DNA of 64,000 nucleotides from Roseimaritima sediminicola (GTDB lineage Bacteria > Planctomycetota > Planctomycetia > Pirellulales > Pirellulaceae). The notes under the pieces are model-generated. The model saw nothing but the letters and a program-made list of their open reading frames with translations, was not told where the DNA came from and did no database searches. The position numbers were made by a program, and so were the translations under genes. Positions 43,548 to 52,449 of the stretch are shown one piece after another (the first letter of the stretch is position 1; every line of letters starts with the position of its first letter). The DNA is taken from assembly GCF_009618275.1 (NCBI RefSeq), contig NZ_WIAD01000003.1, positions 156,435 to 220,434 of the forward strand, read 5' to 3'.

Positions 43548-44456
43548 ATGTCCTGCGTTTTCGCTACTCGACCTGCGCGTTTTCATTCTTCGTTGGCCGT
43601 GCGTACCGCCGTTCTCGTCGGACTGTTCTTCTTCTCGCCGCTGTCGGCCCTGTTGGCCGAAGACGCCACGCAGTGCCTGATGCGCTACAAACTGCAAGCC
43701 GGTGAGGAGCTGCGGTTCCGCGTCGAACATCTGGCCAACACCAAGACCCGCCTGGACAACGCCGACACCACGTCCAGTGTGCGGACCGTCAGCACCAAGG
43801 TCTGGCGCGTCACCGATGTCAACGACGAAGGCGAGATGACCTTCGAACACTTTATCGAATCGGTAGAGATGAGCCAGAAGAACGGCGACGCCGACGAGAT
43901 CCTCTGGAGCAGTGACAGCGGCGAAGAAGCCCCGCGGGCGTTTCGCGGGATCGCCGAGCAATTGGGCAAGACGATTTCGACCATCCGCATCAACGACCAG
44001 GGTCAGGAACGCGAACGCCTGAACGACAAAGGAACCAAGACCGACCTGGGCATGGGGGGGATTACGGTCCCGCTGCCTGAAGGCCCCGTCAAACTGGGTG
44101 GCCAGTGGTCGGTGCCCCGCCAAATTCGCGTTCGCACCGAGGACGGGGTCGTCCAAATGATCAAAATCCGCGAACTGTACACGCTGGAAAAATTGTCCGC
44201 CGGCGTGGCCACGATCTCGGTTCGCAGCGAACCGCTGACCCCGATCGAAACGCCCAAAATCAAATCGCAGGTGGTCCAACAATTGAGCAACGGTACGGTG
44301 CGCTTCGATGTCGACGCCGGCCGCACGCTCAGCAAACAACTGGACTGGGACGAGACCGTCGTCGGATTCCACGGCGCGGACAGCATGATGGAATACCGCG
44401 CTCGGTTGACCGAAAAAGCGATCGACGGCCCCACCCGTACCGCCACACGCCGCTAG
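43548..44456 (+). CDS. Exported protein of unknown function
   Basis: A 302-residue protein. AGGAGG six bases before the ATG at 43548 decides the start. A signal peptide (VRTAVLVGLFFFSPLSALLA) is followed by beta-rich sequence: CLMRYKLQAGEELRFRVEHL, VWRVTDVNDEGEMTFEHFIE, LPEGPVKLGGQWSVPRQIRV and RFDVDAGRTLSKQLDWDETV. The pattern resembles families of exported planctomycete proteins with DUF6263-like layout, but I cannot assign a function. It follows the YCF48 protein by 91 bases. Its TAG stop overlaps the CTAG that flanks the 118-bp element. Confidence 0.8.
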   Translation: MSCVFATRPARFHSSLAVRTAVLVGLFFFSPLSALLAEDATQCLMRYKLQAGEELRFRVEHLANTKTRLDNADTTSSVRTVSTKVWRVTDVNDEGEMTFEHFIESVEMSQKNGDADEILWSSDSGEEAPRAFRGIAEQLGKTISTIRINDQGQERERLNDKGTKTDLGMGGITVPLPEGPVKLGGQWSVPRQIRVRTEDGVVQMIKIRELYTLEKLSAGVATISVRSEPLTPIETPKIKSQVVQQLSNGTVRFDVDAGRTLSKQLDWDETVVGFHGADSMMEYRARLTEKAIDGPTRTATRR

Positions 44457-44574
44457 CGGACGGCCGATTTATCGAGCCGTTTAAGCGTTAGCCTCGGTTT
44501 CGTCACCGCACCCCCGGGGCTATCGCCCACACGGCTCACACAAGCAATGCGTTATCGAACAAATCGACCGGCCG
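44457..44574. mobile_element. 118-bp MITE-like element, copy B
   Basis: This is a full-length copy, in opposite orientation, of the element at 24386-24503: same length, same ends (CGG.C.G.CG), and a matching core with GCCTCGGTTTCGTCACCGCA and GGGGCTATCGCCCA. It is flanked by CTAG on both sides (44453-44456, 44575-44578), a 4-bp duplication different from that of copy A. The left CTAG contains the stop codon of the upstream gene. The two copies differ at about one base in six or seven, so they did not arise from one recent event. Confidence 0.8.
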
Positions 44575-44896
44575 CTAGCGAGCGCGGCCGTAGCTGAAGT
44601 CGCCAGACTTTGGACCTCGTCGACTCTCTTGGAATCGATGTCCGTTCACGTACATCGATTCTCTTTTGAGCCAGGGACCTCGCCCCCGGAAGAAAACCCC
44701 GGCCGGCGCGAAACGACCATGTGTTCACGCCGCGGTGGAGCGTGGAATCATTGACTTACCGGCATAATTTAATATGCTGTAAGGTCCCCCCATCGGAGTC
44801 GTTCTGGGGCTCGCGGTTTTTCCCTTCCCGCCTCGCGCCGCGGCCGCCCCCCTCCGCTATCCCACCTGCCCCCTCCCGCCGTCCCGTGGATCAGCT
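44575..44896 (+). other. Intergenic region upstream of the secretin-N-domain gene
   Basis: Besides a candidate promoter (separate entry) the 322-base stretch holds one isolated end of the TAGCTGAAGTCGCCAGAC family (44591-44608) and a small inverted repeat AATCGATG/CATCGATT (about 44632-44662). The last 100 bases are a C-rich, probably untranslated leader. Confidence 0.5.
44751..44778 (+). promoter_or_regulatory. Candidate sigma-70 type promoter
   Basis: TTGACT (44751-44756, five of six) is 16 bases from TATGCT (44773-44778, four of six) in a locally AT-rich patch inside GC-rich sequence. Transcription would start near 44785, leaving about 110 bases of leader before the GTG at 44897. Confidence 0.45.
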
Positions 44897-47572
44897 GTGA
44901 TCACCTCTTTGCTGCTCTGTAAGTCCGTGTTGCCCGTGCGTCCTCGTGCGCTCGGTTTTCTGTTGGCCGTATCGATCCTTGTCCCGGCCGCTGCGAACGC
45001 CGCTCAGGATTCCGCTGCCGCCGCGGCGGAGAATACCGCTGCGGCACCGGCCGAATCCTCGGCCGCCCCCGGCGAGCCCGACCAGGCCCCCGCGACCGAC
45101 CAGGCTCCTGCGGCTGACCAGGTTCCGCAGACGGACCGGGCCCCGGAGCCCGAAGGCGAGTCCGCGACCGGCGAAGCTGCGGCCGACGGCACGGTCCGTT
45201 TCGGCTTTACCAGCACGCCCTGGCGCGAAGTGATCAACTGGATCGCCGACGAGGCCGGTTTGGCGCTACACGTCAGCGGATTACCGCCGGGCAGCTTCAG
45301 CTACACCGATCCGCAAGCGTTCACCTACGCCGAAGCGATCGATCGAATTAATTTGTTTCTGCTGGCCGAGAACTTCACGCTGGTCCGCAGCGGCCGCTTG
45401 TTGTCGGTCATCGACCTGTCGGACCAACGGAGTCTGCAGCAGTTGGAGGTGTTGGCCAAGCTGGTTCCGGTCGACGCTCTGACCGAGATGGAACCGCACC
45501 ATGTGGTCAAGTGCCTGTTTCCGCTGGGCGACATCGATGCGGATGCGGCGGTCAGCGAACTGGCCGCACTGAACCTGATGACCACCCCCTCGGTGTTGAC
45601 CCAGACCAATCAACTGCTGATCACCGACACGGTTTCCAAACTGCGCAGCGTTCGCTCGGTCTTGGATGCCTTCAATCCCGAAGAGATGGACGGCGACACG
45701 GTCGTCAAAAGTTTCGCGCTTCAGCATGTCGATGCCGAACAGGTGCTGTTGGTGGCTCGTCCGCACCTGGGGTTGGCGACCGGTGAGATGATCGGTATCG
45801 ACGTCAGTCTTTCGGCCGATCCGCAGGGCAAGCACATCTATGTGACGGGCATCGAAGACAAGGTGGAATTGATCGAGAACCTGGTCGCGGCGATCGATCA
45901 ACCGCAGGGTGGCGTCGCCGCGGGCGGACAGGCTCACGTGCTCGAGTCGCATGCCGTGCCCGGCGGCAACCTGGACACCGTCTACGACGTGCTGCAAACC
46001 CTGCTGGCCGACAAAGAGGTGCGGTTGTCCAAAGACGAAGCGGCCGGAACGATCGTGGCCTTGGCGACGCCCAGCGTACACCGCGAGATCGACCAGACCG
46101 TAACCCAGCTGCAGGCCTCCGACGCGGCCTTCGAGGTGATCCCCCTGAAGACCATCGATCCCTACTTTGCGATCAGTCTGCTGGAACAGATGCTGGATCT
46201 GCCCGGTCCTCTCGACGATCCTCCCAAGGACGCCACGGACATTCCCAAGATCGACGCCGACCCGGGCAATATGCGGTTGTTCGTCCGAGCCAAACCGCAG
46301 CAGATCGAACAGATCAAAAACATCATCGACGGTCTGGAACGCAACGGCCCCGGCGACACGGGCGATGAGATGCGGATCCTGCCGATGCAAGGCGAACAGA
46401 CGCTGGCGCTGCTCCGCACGGCGGCGACCTTCTGGCGCGGCGCCCATCCGGTCGTGCTGTATCCCTCGACAGCGGAACCATCGGTGGAAGTCCGCGAGCG
46501 GGTCGTCAACGGTCAAGCCGAAGAATCCGCCTCCGACGCCCCATCCGATTCCGGCAACCACGCCTCGCACACCGCTCGCCGTCCGGATCCCGCCTCGGAC
46601 GATTACGCGCCACAGTTGCTGACGCCCGAGGCCAGCGACCAGGCGCCGCCGATCCGCTGCCAGATGACGCCGCGGGGGTTGGTCTTGCAGTCGGACGATC
46701 CGGCGGCCCTCGATCGCTTTGAACAACACCTGCGGACGTTGGCCGGACCGGTCGACTCGCTGCCCTCGCCGCCGGTCGTGTTTTATCTGAAGCACACCAA
46801 GGCGGACGCCGCCCTGCGGATGCTGGGCGAATTGCTCGACGGAGCCGATGCGGCTCAGGTCAGCCAGTCCGGACAGCTGGTCAACGGGATGCTGGGCGGC
46901 GGTAGTTTTCTGGGCTCCATGGTTACCGACGACGAAGGCACCACGACGATGCTGTCCGGTGCGATCACGGTCGTCGCCGATTCACGGCTGAACCGCCTGA
47001 TCGCCCAGGGCACCGCCGCGGATATCGATCTGATCGAGAACTACCTGAAGATCATCGACAAGGACAGCAGCATCACCAGTATCGAGACCTACGGATCGAC
47101 GCATGTGATCGAGCTGCTCAATACGCGGGCCGAGGAAGTTGCCGAGGCGATCCGCGAAGCCTATCCGGGACGCATCGCCGGCGAGGACGCGCTGAGCCAG
47201 TTGAGCAAGAGCGGCGACCCCCGAGCGGCCCAGCAAGCCGCCGCTTTGGCCGCCGCCCTCGGCAAGAGCAAAGGCGGCAGCGCGGCCGACGGCCTGAAAC
47301 TGCTGGGCAAAGCCTCCGGCACGGCCGAGCCCCAGATCAGTGTCGCCGTCCACTCGTCGAGCAACAGTTTGATCATCACGGCCCCGGACCAGCTGTTCCA
47401 AGAAGTCGAAGCCTTGGTCCAGCGGATCGATGCCCAGGGCGAGCAAGCGGTCGAAGTGATTTCGGCCATGAACAGTTCCGCCTTCGAAGCCGTGCAGCAG
47501 GTGTTGCTCGGCGAGACGCCGGACGATCGCGGCCGCGGGCGGTCGTCACAACGCAATACTCGCAGCCGTTAG
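44897..47572 (+). CDS. Exported protein built of secretin N-domains, no pore domain
   Basis: An 891-residue protein with signal peptide (ALGFLLAVSILVPAAANA), an Ala/Pro-rich linker, an STN-like domain (VINWIADEAGLALHVSG ... FTYAEAIDRINLFL) and then about six NolW/secretin-N modules, recognisable by VVKSFALQHVDAEQVL, LESHAVPGGNLDTVYDVLQ, VIPLKTIDPYFAISLLEQML, VVFYLKHTKADAALRMLGEL and HVIELLNTRAEEVAEAIREA. In GspD and PilQ these modules line the periplasmic vestibule and are followed by a beta-barrel secretin domain; here the protein ends soon after the last module (QRNTRSR) with no barrel. GTG at 44897 is the start. The EF-hand gene follows after 10 bases, so they are one operon. The role is unknown; a ring-forming periplasmic scaffold is a guess. 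Confidence 0.82.
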   Translation: MITSLLLCKSVLPVRPRALGFLLAVSILVPAAANAAQDSAAAAAENTAAAPAESSAAPGEPDQAPATDQAPAADQVPQTDRAPEPEGESATGEAAADGTVRFGFTSTPWREVINWIADEAGLALHVSGLPPGSFSYTDPQAFTYAEAIDRINLFLLAENFTLVRSGRLLSVIDLSDQRSLQQLEVLAKLVPVDALTEMEPHHVVKCLFPLGDIDADAAVSELAALNLMTTPSVLTQTNQLLITDTVSKLRSVRSVLDAFNPEEMDGDTVVKSFALQHVDAEQVLLVARPHLGLATGEMIGIDVSLSADPQGKHIYVTGIEDKVELIENLVAAIDQPQGGVAAGGQAHVLESHAVPGGNLDTVYDVLQTLLADKEVRLSKDEAAGTIVALATPSVHREIDQTVTQLQASDAAFEVIPLKTIDPYFAISLLEQMLDLPGPLDDPPKDATDIPKIDADPGNMRLFVRAKPQQIEQIKNIIDGLERNGPGDTGDEMRILPMQGEQTLALLRTAATFWRGAHPVVLYPSTAEPSVEVRERVVNGQAEESASDAPSDSGNHASHTARRPDPASDDYAPQLLTPEASDQAPPIRCQMTPRGLVLQSDDPAALDRFEQHLRTLAGPVDSLPSPPVVFYLKHTKADAALRMLGELLDGADAAQVSQSGQLVNGMLGGGSFLGSMVTDDEGTTTMLSGAITVVADSRLNRLIAQGTAADIDLIENYLKIIDKDSSITSIETYGSTHVIELLNTRAEEVAEAIREAYPGRIAGEDALSQLSKSGDPRAAQQAAALAAALGKSKGGSAADGLKLLGKASGTAEPQISVAVHSSSNSLIITAPDQLFQEVEALVQRIDAQGEQAVEVISAMNSSAFEAVQQVLLGETPDDRGRGRSSQRNTRSR

Positions 47573-47582
47573 GACGCCAAAC

Positions 47583-49199
47583 ATGTTGTCACGTCAAGAA
47601 GCCGGTCGGCTGTTATGGGTCGGCTGGGGTTGTCTGTTGGTTTGGGGGCTGCTGCCGGTTTCCACCGGACTGGGACAGGCCGGTCTGCGGGATTCACTGG
47701 AGCGGCTGGACCGCAATCGCAACGGCGAAATCGACACCCACGAAATCACCAGCTTGGCGCGTCCCTGGCTGGAACGCGTCGGCGAAGCCCGCAATCTGTC
47801 GTTGGATCGTTCGCATTCGATCGAAAAATGGCAGGAGGCCGCACGGGCCTACCATGCCATTAATAATGGTGTGGCGGGACGCCGCGTACGACCGACCTCG
47901 CAGAGTAGTGTGAAGTCGTTCGAGCCGGATCCGGACCGTCCCTTGGTCCCGGAATTCGGGCTGCCCGAAGTCAAGTATCCCTACATCCAGGACGACCTGG
48001 ACGAAGCCGACCGGACGCTGCGGCGGCTGGACCGCAACCGCAACGGTTACCTGGACCACGAGGAAGTCCTCCGCGGTCGCTGGACCCATCGCGATCCGTT
48101 CGCCGAAGATTATGACCGCGATGGTCGCTTGAGCCGCCTGGAGCTGGCCCAGCGCTACGCCCGCCGCCGGATCCTGGACGATTCGGCCGACGAACTGATG
48201 CAGAAACGACGGCGGGTGGGCAGCGAGGTTCGCCCGAGCCGAAGCGACGACGACGACCGCTCGCGACGCTGGCGAGGTCGCGATCCACGCTACTACCTGA
48301 CCAGCACCGTGCTGAGCCGCTTTGATACCAATCGCAACGGACGGCTCGAAGCGGCCGAAGCGATGCGGCTGGGCGTGCCGATGGGCCGCGTCGACACCAA
48401 TCGCGACGGCGAATTATCCCGCGAGGAACTGCACGCCTACCTTGCGGAAATGCAGGACGCCGCGATCAGCGAAACCGAAGGCTTGCCGGCTTGGTTCTTT
48501 GAACTGGACGTCAACCGCGACAAACAGGTGGCGATGTCGGAGTTCGCCGAAGTCTGGACCGAGGAAAAGGTCCAGGAATTCGCCGCCTTGGATCAAAACG
48601 GTGATGGCCTCCTGACCGTCTCCGAAGTCGTCCTCTCCAGCGCCGTGGCCGGCGGCACCTTCACCAACGAGACGGCCGAGGTGTTGCCGCCCAAACAAAC
48701 CGTCATCTCCGAGATCGTGGTCGATGAAACCTTCCGCGTCGCCGACCTGGACGTCCAACTGTCGATCACCCACACCAGTCTGAGCATGCTGGATGCCTTC
48801 CTGGTCGGTCCCGATGGGCAGCGGGTCGAATTGTTTACCGCCGTGGGCGGTCACGACGACCACTTCGATCAGACGGTATTCGACGACCAAGCCGACACGC
48901 CCATCACCAAAGCTCGGCCGCCGTTTCGCGGCAAGTTTCAACCCGAGGCGCTGCAGAAACGCCAGCCCAGCCTGACGCACTTCAACGGCCAGAGCGTCGA
49001 GGGCGTGTGGCAGTTGGTGATCAGCGGCACGCGCAACGAGCGGTTCGGGATGCTGCACCGCTGGGCCTTGATCGTCCGGCCGATGGAGGAGTCCTACAGC
49101 GATCCGGTCCGTCGCGGCTTGATCGATCCCGAGGACGCCTCGCCGGAAGCCGATCAAGCTCGCGCCCGGCAAGACGAGGCCAACGCCGAGCGATATTAA
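47583..49199 (+). CDS. Exported EF-hand protein with proprotein-convertase P-domain
   Basis: A 538-residue protein with a signal peptide (LLVWGLLPVSTGLG). About seven EF-hand-like calcium loops follow, among them DRNRNGEIDTHE, DRNRNGYLDHEE, DYDRDGRLSRLE, DTNRNGRLEAAE, DTNRDGELSREE, DVNRDKQVAMSE and DQNGDGLLTVSE. The C-terminal 150 residues form a P-domain (VADLDVQLSITHTSLSMLDA, GVWQLVISGTRNERFGMLHR), the jelly-roll module that follows subtilisin-like proteases; no protease is present here. Bacterial P-domains can act as secretion or surface-sorting modules. The gene begins 10 bases after the secretin-N-domain gene, so the P-domain protein may be its partner; this is inference. Confidence 0.85.
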   Translation: MLSRQEAGRLLWVGWGCLLVWGLLPVSTGLGQAGLRDSLERLDRNRNGEIDTHEITSLARPWLERVGEARNLSLDRSHSIEKWQEAARAYHAINNGVAGRRVRPTSQSSVKSFEPDPDRPLVPEFGLPEVKYPYIQDDLDEADRTLRRLDRNRNGYLDHEEVLRGRWTHRDPFAEDYDRDGRLSRLELAQRYARRRILDDSADELMQKRRRVGSEVRPSRSDDDDRSRRWRGRDPRYYLTSTVLSRFDTNRNGRLEAAEAMRLGVPMGRVDTNRDGELSREELHAYLAEMQDAAISETEGLPAWFFELDVNRDKQVAMSEFAEVWTEEKVQEFAALDQNGDGLLTVSEVVLSSAVAGGTFTNETAEVLPPKQTVISEIVVDETFRVADLDVQLSITHTSLSMLDAFLVGPDGQRVELFTAVGGHDDHFDQTVFDDQADTPITKARPPFRGKFQPEALQKRQPSLTHFNGQSVEGVWQLVISGTRNERFGMLHRWALIVRPMEESYSDPVRRGLIDPEDASPEADQARARQDEANAERY

Positions 49200-49234
49200 T
49201 TTGGCTGGACGGCAAAGCCGAACCGCGCCGATCA

Positions 49235-49278
49235 GGAATCGCAGAGCGATTGATTGTGGTAGCCCCGGGGGCGAGCCC
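49235..49278. repeat. Fragment of a dispersed repeat (GGAATCGCAGAGCGATTG type)
   Basis: The segment GGAATCGCAGAGCGATTG followed by ATTGTGGTAGCCCC and GGGGCGAGCCC is a diverged piece of the longer repeat at 60794-60936 and 50750-50893. It lies between the EF-hand gene and the tRNA. Confidence 0.65.
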
Positions 49279-49464
49279 AATGCCACTTCCTTTGCAGCGG
49301 AACGGCGCGAGCCGTCCGGTTTTGCGGTGCGAATCTTCACACACCGGGCGGCTTGCGCCGCTCCGCTAACGCTTCAATCGCAAGCGATGGTGAAAGTAGA
49401 TGGCATTGGGCGCGAGCCCGGGGGAACGCTACCTCCAGGCGAACGGGTGTTCGCGAAACCACTG

Positions 49465-49493
49465 TCGAAATTTCTGGCCGGCTGGTTTATATT
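49465..49493 (+). promoter_or_regulatory. Candidate promoter for tRNA-Arg
   Basis: TCGAAA (49465-49470) and TATATT (49488-49493, five of six) are separated by 17 bases. Transcription would start near 49500, some 23 bases before the tRNA. Confidence 0.5.
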
Positions 49494-49522
49494 TCTTACG
49501 GCCGCGGCACCTCGCGGGCCCC

Positions 49523-49596
49523 GCCCTCATAGCTCAACTGGATAGAGCAGCGCACTTCTAATGCGCAGGTTGTAGGTTCGAGTCCTACTGGGGGTA
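49523..49596 (+). tRNA. tRNA-Arg (anticodon TCT)
   Basis: The 74-base sequence folds as a full cloverleaf: acceptor arm GCCCTCA with TGGGGGT (one G-T closing pair), D-arm GCTC/GAGC, anticodon stem GCGCA/TGCGC with loop CTTCTAA, a five-base variable loop, and T-arm GTAGG/CCTAC around TTCGAGT. The anticodon TCT reads AGA/AGG arginine codons, which are rare in a high-GC genome. The CCA end is not encoded (ACTG follows). No integrated element is seen at the 3' end. Confidence 0.96.
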
Positions 49597-49831
49597 CTGC
49601 GGTCGCAACGACCTTCGCACTGTTTCATGATGGGGTGCGATGTTTCACAATGGGGTGCGGGGCCACGCCGCGTTCGAAGCCGAAACATGCGTCGGCGGCA
49701 AGTCGGCCGGCAAGAACGACGCGGTGGCTTTCCACAGCTTGCACCGCCTGCCGGCGGGGCCGTTGATCAGCACTCAGGCGATGGGTCGATAACCTGAGCC
49801 GTTCTTTTTCTGCAACCTGTCGGGAGCCTTG

Positions 49832-50542
49832 ATGTCTTCGCCGCAATCTTCTTCGTCCATGCTGACCGTCTTGATGACTGCTGCGGCGGCGATCCTCGTG
49901 GGCGGAGGCGTCCTGTGGTGGAACCTGCAGTCCGGTGATGGGGTTGCCGATGCGGGGCCGGAATCGGTTCCCGACAGCCGCCCTGACGCGTCGCCCGCGG
50001 AATCAAGGTCCCAACCCAAGCGGTCCGTGATCGGCCCCGAGGTTTCCGAAGAAGCGTTCTTTCGCGCCGCCGGAACGGGCGAACTCGTGACCGTCGAACG
50101 AGCCCTCAAGCAAGGCATGGATCCCGATGTTGCGGATTCCGGCGGTCAGACGCCGCTGATGATGGCCGGTTTTAATGGGCACCTCCGCGTGATGCGTCGC
50201 TTGCTCGACGCCGGCGCCGAAGTGAACCACCGCAGCCAGCTGAACCGGACGCCGCTGATGGTCACGGCCAGCGGTCCGAATCTGGAAGCGGTACGTCTGT
50301 TGTTGGCCGAGGGAGCCGAAGTGGACGTTCGCGACAACCACGAAGCTTGGACGGCGTTGATGATCGCCGCCTCCGAAGGGCAAGCCGAAGTGATCGAGGC
50401 GCTGCTCGAAGCCGGCGCCGATCCGACGCTGAAGGATGACGATGGTGAAACGGCAGCCGACTTTGCGAAGGATCGCGGCTTCGCTGCCTGCGTAGAGGTA
50501 CTCGAACAAGCCGAGCAGGACGCTGCGGAGTCGCGAGAGTAG
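49832..50542 (+). CDS. Membrane-anchored ankyrin-repeat protein
   Basis: A 236-residue protein with GGGAG five bases before the ATG at 49832. One hydrophobic segment near the N-terminus (MLTVLMTAAAAILVGGGVLW) should anchor it, with the rest outside the cytoplasm. Four ankyrin repeats follow from about residue 75: GELVTVERALKQGMDPDVAD, GQTPLMMAGFNGHLRVMRRL, NRTPLMVTASGPNLEAVRLL and WTALMIAASEGQAEVIEALL, plus a capping repeat. Such repeats bind proteins; the partner is unknown. It stands alone, with dispersed repeats immediately after its stop. Confidence 0.85.
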   Translation: MSSPQSSSSMLTVLMTAAAAILVGGGVLWWNLQSGDGVADAGPESVPDSRPDASPAESRSQPKRSVIGPEVSEEAFFRAAGTGELVTVERALKQGMDPDVADSGGQTPLMMAGFNGHLRVMRRLLDAGAEVNHRSQLNRTPLMVTASGPNLEAVRLLLAEGAEVDVRDNHEAWTALMIAASEGQAEVIEALLEAGADPTLKDDDGETAADFAKDRGFAACVEVLEQAEQDAAESRE

Positions 50543-50547
50543 AAAGT

Positions 50548-50613
50548 GTTCCCCGGGCTCGCGTTTTGGGGCTACCACAGACAATCGCTCCGCGATTTAG
50601 GAACATTCGTTCC
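50548..50613. repeat. Short copy of the 144-bp dispersed repeat
   Basis: This 66-bp copy runs from GTTCCCCGGGCTCGCG to AGGAACATTCGTTCCC and matches the right half of the copy at 50750-50893 in the same orientation. It begins six bases after the ankyrin gene stop. Confidence 0.75.
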
Positions 50614-50749
50614 CCTACATCGAATCGTTTTCTCCCCTCTCCCACCACTGCTTCACTCGCTGACGCTCGCGGCGCCGCAGCCACGGCAGTGGCGACATGC
50701 GGTAGCCCCAGGCGCGAGCCTGGGGTGCCGCCCCCACACCCGCGCGCCA

Positions 50750-50893
50750 GTCCCAGAGGGACGACACGAATTCCGGGGCCAGACTTCCTGTCGCCCTTCC
50801 AGGGCTTTTGTTCGTGATGTTTACGTTTCCCCGAGCTCGCGCTTTGGGGCTACCACAGACAATCGCTCCGCGATTTAGGAACATTCGTTCCCC
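50750..50893. repeat. 144-bp dispersed repeat, full copy
   Basis: From GTCCCAGAGGGAC through AATTCCGGGGCCAGACTTCC, CCCTTCCAGGGCTTTTGTTC and AATCGCTCCGCGATTTAGGA to TTCGTTCCC. It contains several small palindromes (GTCCCAGAGGGAC, GCCCTTCCAGGGC, ATCGCTCCGCGAT, GGAACATTCGTTCC). An inverted copy with about 95 percent identity by eye is at 60794-60936. The surrounding 524-base gap (50543-51066) holds no gene. Confidence 0.8.
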
Positions 50894-50960
50894 TACATGA
50901 AATCCGCCAGAGTCAGCAAATCTCAAATCTCAGATCGCAAATCGAGCACGAGCAGATTTC

Positions 50961-51037
50961 GCCACTCGCCACTCACCACTGGACACTCGCCACTCCCTAC
51001 TCGCCACTCCCTACTCGCCACTCGCCACTCGCCACTC
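50961..51037. repeat. GCCACTC heptamer-based tandem repeat
   Basis: The 7-bp unit GCCACTC occurs repeatedly, alternating in part with CCTACTC to give a 14-bp higher-order unit. The tract lies between the dispersed repeat and the APC permease gene stop and has no coding potential. Confidence 0.8.
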
Positions 51038-51066
51038 GACCTTTCCAAACTCTGACACTTTGTCAG

Positions 51067-52449
51067 CTACGAAATTGGCTCGGTGCGGCGGCGGCTCATC
51101 CACCAGTACACGGCCAGGCCTACGGGCAGGACCAGCAGCACGCGCAGCAGACCGCCGGGGTCGGCTTGCCAACGGTACAGCAGCGTCTGGACGGCGATCA
51201 TCGCTGTGACGGCGACAAAGACCAGCGGCAACCACGGCCAAAGCGGCACCGGCCGATTGCCCGCCCGGCCGCGGAAACGAGGCAGAAGCAAACAGCCGAT
51301 CGTCGCTGCACTGCTGATCGATAACAAAAACGCCAAATACTCCAGCAACTCCAGAAAGCCGGTGTTCAGGACCAACGCACACGCGATCCCCGCTTGCAGG
51401 ACCACCCCGCGGCGCGGCGTTGCTCCGGCACTGTCCAGCCATCGGGGCAAGTGACCGTCGCGGGCCATCTGGGCATACACATGCGGACCGGTCTGGATCA
51501 TCGCCAAGACACTCGTGGCCAGCGACACCAGAATCACCATCCGCAGCCCTTCCACCATCCACGCCGGAGCCACATAGCGGCTGGCTTCGATGGCCACCTT
51601 CGGCTCTCCGGCAATGGCTTCGGCCGGTGCACCAAATACAAACACGGCATTGAGCAACAGATACAGCGCGGTGACCACCAGCGTGCCCAACAACATCGCG
51701 CGCGGGACGCTGGCCCGACAATTGCGTGCCGCTCCGGCGATGTAGATCGCGGCGTTGTAGCCGGCGAAGCTGAACGAGACCCACATCAGGTTGCTGGCCA
51801 CCGCCCCCCAGAGCCGCGCGGTCGTCCACGGTTCGCCCAGCGGCTGGGGGGGCGCCGATTCGACGCCTCCGCCGGTACGAAACATCGCGGGCAGAGCGTA
51901 GAGCACAAACAGCACCAACAGCACCAGTTTGCCCAGCACCAACACGTTCTGCACGCTCGCCGCCGGACGCAGCCCGATCAGATTGATTGCGGTGAAGCAG
52001 ATGATCAGGGCGACCGCCACGGTGCTGTCCCCGACCGGCAGACTGCCCTCGAGATGTTTGGCAAAGCCTACGGCGGATAGGCCGATCGCACCGCTGAAAC
52101 CAGCGACCAGTGAGATCCATCCCGCCATGAATCCGACCAACGGATGCACGCCGCGGGCGAGGAATAGGTACTCGCCCCCGGACTCGGTAACCTGCCGCGC
52201 GAGTCCTCCGTAACAGATGGCGCCGATCAGGGCGATCGCCCCGGCGCCGGCCCACACGGCCATCACCGCCGTCGGCCCCGGCAAACTGGCCAGCGCAAAG
52301 CCGCTGGTCGTGAACACGCCCACGCCGATCATGTTGGCCGCCACCAAACAGGCCAGCGACAGTGTGGTCAGCGGACGATCCGCCAGCTCGGTCGCCGCCG
52401 CCGAACTACCGACGTCCCCGGGTGCCGGCTCGCGGAGCTTGCCAGTCAA
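51067..52449 (-). CDS. APC family amino acid permease
   Basis: A 460-residue membrane protein with 12 helices of the amino acid-polyamine-organocation superfamily. The first helix has the broken-helix substrate motif [13 protein letters not shown], and helix 6 has [18 protein letters not shown]. Only a short basic tail follows the last helix. The start is a TTG that overlaps the stop of the upstream deacetylase gene (TTGA, 52446-52449), so it relies on translational coupling. Substrate cannot be predicted. It is the last gene of a three-gene operon with rdgB and the deacetylase. Confidence 0.88.
   Translation of the reverse strand: MTGKLREPAPGDVGSSAAATELADRPLTTLSLACLVAANMIGVGVFTTSGFALASLPGPTAVMAVWAGAGAIALIGAICYGGLARQVTESGGEYLFLARGVHPLVGFMAGWISLVAGFSGAIGLSAVGFAKHLEGSLPVGDSTVAVALIICFTAINLIGLRPAASVQNVLVLGKLVLLVLFVLYALPAMFRTGGGVESAPPQPLGEPWTTARLWGAVASNLMWVSFSFAGYNAAIYIAGAARNCRASVPRAMLLGTLVVTALYLLLNAVFVFGAPAEAIAGEPKVAIEASRYVAPAWMVEGLRMVILVSLATSVLAMIQTGPHVYAQMARDGHLPRWLDSAGATPRRGVVLQAGIACALVLNTGFLELLEYLAFLLSISSAATIGCLLLPRFRGRAGNRPVPLWPWLPLVFVAVTAMIAVQTLLYRWQADPGGLLRVLLVLPVGLAVYWWMSRRRTEPIS

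Noticed and set aside
49523..49596. The tRNA as an integration site for a mobile island
   Set aside because: No copy of the tRNA 3' end, integrase gene or change in base composition is found on either side.
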